NCBI GenBank assembly: GCA_023416335.1
Contig: JAEZHY010000180.1
Span: 1 to 6,663, forward strand
Origin: Pseudomonadota bacterium
GTDB lineage: Bacteria > Desulfobacterota > Syntrophobacteria > Syntrophobacterales > Syntrophobacteraceae
DNA: 6,663 bases
Reading direction: 5' to 3'
Under the pieces are notes generated by a model, which worked only from the letters and a program-made list of their open reading frames with translations, was not told the DNA's origin and ran no database searches. A program made the position numbers and the translations under genes. Each line of letters opens with the position of its first letter. The first letter of the stretch is position 1. This document shows, piece after piece, positions 5,515 through 6,663 of this stretch.

Positions 5515-5599
5515 GAGCCGGCATCCAGGCTCTCGGGCGGATCGGTCGTGAATTCAAAACTTTGGAAAACCTGGCTCCCGGCTCAAAAGCACTGCCGGG
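5515..5599. repeat. palindromic MITE/REP-like element
   Basis: GAGCCGGCATCCAGG (5515-5529) is complementary at 13 of 15 positions to CCTGGCTCCCGGCTC (5570-5584). The right end adds a second hairpin, CCCGGC (5577-5582) with GCCGGG (5594-5599). The arrangement resembles the widespread small bacterial repeat whose arms read like CCGGCATCCAGG and CCCGGCTCAAAAG. It begins 14 bases after the stop of the ABM-fold gene, so its transcript may end with this structure. Confidence 0.5.
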
Positions 5600-5670
5600 A
5601 CGACGTGATTGGGGGGACGCCCGTCGAAAAATGCCCGGGAAGTGAGTCCGTCTCCGTCGGGAACCAGGGC

Positions 5671-5869
5671 GTAGGATGGGTGACAACCCATCGCTTTTCG
5701 GAACGCCTTGGAATGATTGGCCGGAGAGGCATAAGCCGGTGCCTGGGAAAGCGGGAAAGTTATCACATGGAAAAAGGAGTCGTATTCGACAGCCCCTGAG
5801 CTTCCCGGCGGCAGAGAGGGGAACGAGCCTCAAAAAACGATGGGTTTCCGCCCCGCTCCCACCCATCCG
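5671..5869. repeat. candidate second palindromic element bounded by GTAGGATGGGT and ACCCATCC
   Basis: GATGGGT (5675-5681) pairs with ACCCATC (5686-5692) over a four-base loop, and the same two heptamers recur at 5839-5845 and 5861-5867. The outer arms GTAGGATGGGT (5671-5681) and ACCCATCC (5861-5868) are inverted with respect to each other. They enclose about 200 bp, similar in style and size to the element at 427-598. Boundaries are approximate. Confidence 0.4.
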
Positions 5870-6005
5870 GCCCTTTCCGGTTGGTGCCTGTCTCTCGATG
5901 GGGGTGTGGCGTCAGCAGGCCCTTAAGTTGCGTACACTCTGAACGATTTACGAACCCACGGCATGGAAATCTCGTTTTGGCAGCCGAACAGGTCCGGGGA
6001 TGGAT

Positions 6006-6031
6006 ACCCGGGCCCATAAGAGGGCCCGGGT
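6006..6031 (-). terminator. strong GC hairpin downstream of the Gly/Tyr-rich gene
   Basis: ACCCGGGCCC (6006-6015) and GGGCCCGGGT (6022-6031) form a perfect 10-bp stem with a six-base loop, 17 bases beyond the stop codon at 6049-6051. No T run follows on the minus strand, so a classic intrinsic terminator is not certain. It could act as a factor-assisted terminator or as a 3' end stabiliser. Confidence 0.5.
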
Positions 6032-6048
6032 GCTCCGACTAAGTCTTT

Positions 6049-6663
6049 CTATTCGGGAATACCATAGCCATAGACAACGTGCGGGATTGCCCGCAGGTAA
6101 TAGTAAATGGACTGGATGTCGTAATCGCTCATGCTTGCATAGCAGGACCACGGCATAGAATTCATCCCATAATCCATGCCATAATATCCTCCGTATCCTC
6201 CGCAATAGCTTTGGTAAGGCTCATAGCAGCCGCCGCAACAGCCGTACTGCCCGTAGCCCGGGTAAAAATCATACCCACCGCAGCCACCGTAATAATTGCA
6301 GTAGCTGCCGTAGTATCCGCCGCAGCCGTACCCACCGCCGCAGCCGTAGCCGTACCCGCCGCCGCAGCCGTAGCCACCACCGCCGCAGCCGTAGCCGTAC
6401 CCGCCACCGTAGCCGTACCCACCACCGTAGCCGCAGCCGTAATCATCATAATCGTAATCGTAGTCGGGCCAGTTGTAAGACGGCCAGTAGTTAATGTCAT
6501 TATTCCAGACATTGCGCCAGTGAGACCAGTTGAAGCCTCCGTGGCCGTAGCCGCCACCATGGTTGCCGCCACCACCGTGCCCATGGTCGCCGTCGTCACC
6601 ATGCCAACCGCCGTTACCGCCACCGCCGGGCCAACCGTGGTCTCCACCGGAACCGCCGTTACC
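6049..6663 (-). CDS. Gly/Tyr/Cys-rich protein with cytochrome c-like C-terminal tail (5' end outside window)
   Basis: The visible 204 residues are the C-terminal part of a gene whose start lies beyond 6663. The first third is rich in Gly, His, Asn and Trp (GDHGWPGGGGNGGWHGDDGD), then come Asp/Tyr runs, then a Gly/Tyr/Cys repeat zone of YGCGGGYGYG type with more than a dozen cysteines. The last 35 residues change character: MPWSCYASMSDYDIQSIYYY, followed by LRAIPHVV. This closely follows the end of class I cytochrome c domains (Met ligand, MSDxDI, YLRxIP). No CxxCH haem motif occurs in the visible part, so it is either upstream or lost. Expected location is extracytoplasmic, but the signal peptide is not visible. 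The overlapping Ala/Thr-rich frame is rejected. Function is unknown. Confidence 0.75.
   Translation of the reverse strand, partial: GNGGSGGDHGWPGGGGNGGWHGDDGDHGHGGGGNHGGGYGHGGFNWSHWRNVWNNDINYWPSYNWPDYDYDYDDYGCGYGGGYGYGGGYGYGCGGGGYGCGGGYGYGCGGGYGCGGYYGSYCNYYGGCGGYDFYPGYGQYGCCGGCYEPYQSYCGGYGGYYGMDYGMNSMPWSCYASMSDYDIQSIYYYLRAIPHVVYGYGIPE
6309..6441 (-). repeat. low-complexity coding repeats for the Gly/Tyr/Cys zone
   Basis: The stretch is built from short triplet-based units in which GGC/GGT/GGG, TAC and TGC codons alternate. A 27-bp segment is identical at 6334-6360 and 6379-6405, 45 bp (15 codons) apart. All length differences keep the frame, so the zone can expand or contract without breaking the protein. 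Confidence 0.7.

Larger units (their letters stand above)
5502..6048. other. 547-bp gene-free interval with degraded palindromic elements
   Basis: No convincing gene is seen. Short open frames here lack ribosome sites and run through repeat-like sequence. The left part (5515-5599) is a stem-forming element. The middle has GATGGGT/ACCCATC hairpins at 5675-5692 and 5839-5867. The right part (about 5890-6000) holds nothing recognised. The end has a strong hairpin (6006-6031) that belongs to the leftward gene. Confidence 0.6.

Noticed and set aside
5548..5799. 83-residue plus-strand open frame
   Set aside because: It starts within one palindromic element, reads through another (the VGWVTTH part is GTAGGATGGGT repeat sequence) and lacks a ribosome site.
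6309..6441. CRISPR-like array
   Set aside because: The repeats are in-frame Gly/Tyr/Cys codons of uneven length without unique spacers, so they are a coding low-complexity region.
6162..6647. 161-residue Ala/Thr/Val-rich open frame on the minus strand
   Set aside because: It is the shifted frame of the Gly/Tyr/Cys-rich gene, which stays open from the window edge to 6049 and ends in a cytochrome c-like tail.

Overview
The window (moderately GC-rich, short intergenic spaces, strong Shine-Dalgarno sites, several REP/MITE-like hairpins) looks like chromosomal DNA of a Gram-negative bacterium. Small palindromic repeats of the GTAGGRTGGG type and a Gly/Tyr/Cys-rich protein with a cytochrome c-like tail fit a syntrophic or sulfate-reducing Desulfobacterota (old Deltaproteobacteria) host. 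That assignment is an inference from style, not from a marker gene.

Layout: (1) 17-370 (+) encodes a small coiled-coil protein of unknown function. (2) 371-654 is a non-coding interval holding several hairpin repeats. (3) 655-4382 (-) is the core of the window, four tightly packed, translationally coupled genes forming a split Mre11-Rad50 (SbcD-SbcC) type system. In transcription order these are the Rad50-like N-terminal half with Walker A and a terminal CPLCG zinc hook (604 aa), an Mre11/SbcD-like metallophosphoesterase (319 aa), a 105-aa pure coiled-coil protein, and the Rad50-like C-terminal half with ABC signature, Walker B and H-loop (219 aa). (4) 4383-4651 is a divergent promoter region. 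(5) 4652-5501 (+) carries a nucleoside 2-deoxyribosyltransferase-family protein and a small ABM-fold monooxygenase-like protein. (6) 5502-6048 is non-coding and rich in degraded palindromic elements. (7) 6049-6663 (-) is the 3' part of a gene for a Gly/Tyr/Cys-rich protein with a cytochrome c-like C-terminus, followed by a strong hairpin.

The most notable system is the four-gene operon. No single polypeptide has a complete ABC ATPase: the ATP-binding lobe with the zinc hook and the signature/Walker B lobe are separate proteins, the nuclease gene lies between them, and part of the return coiled-coil arm appears to be a free-standing protein. The N-terminal half also carries eight 39-residue repeats, most opening with a Pro-Pro pair, where ordinary Rad50 has an uninterrupted coiled coil. 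Overlaps and Shine-Dalgarno sites at each junction argue that this is a working arrangement, not a decayed gene. The products plausibly assemble into one DNA-end-processing nuclease/ATPase, acting in repair or in defence against foreign DNA. The divergent deoxyribosyltransferase might salvage nucleosides, but a functional link is only a guess.
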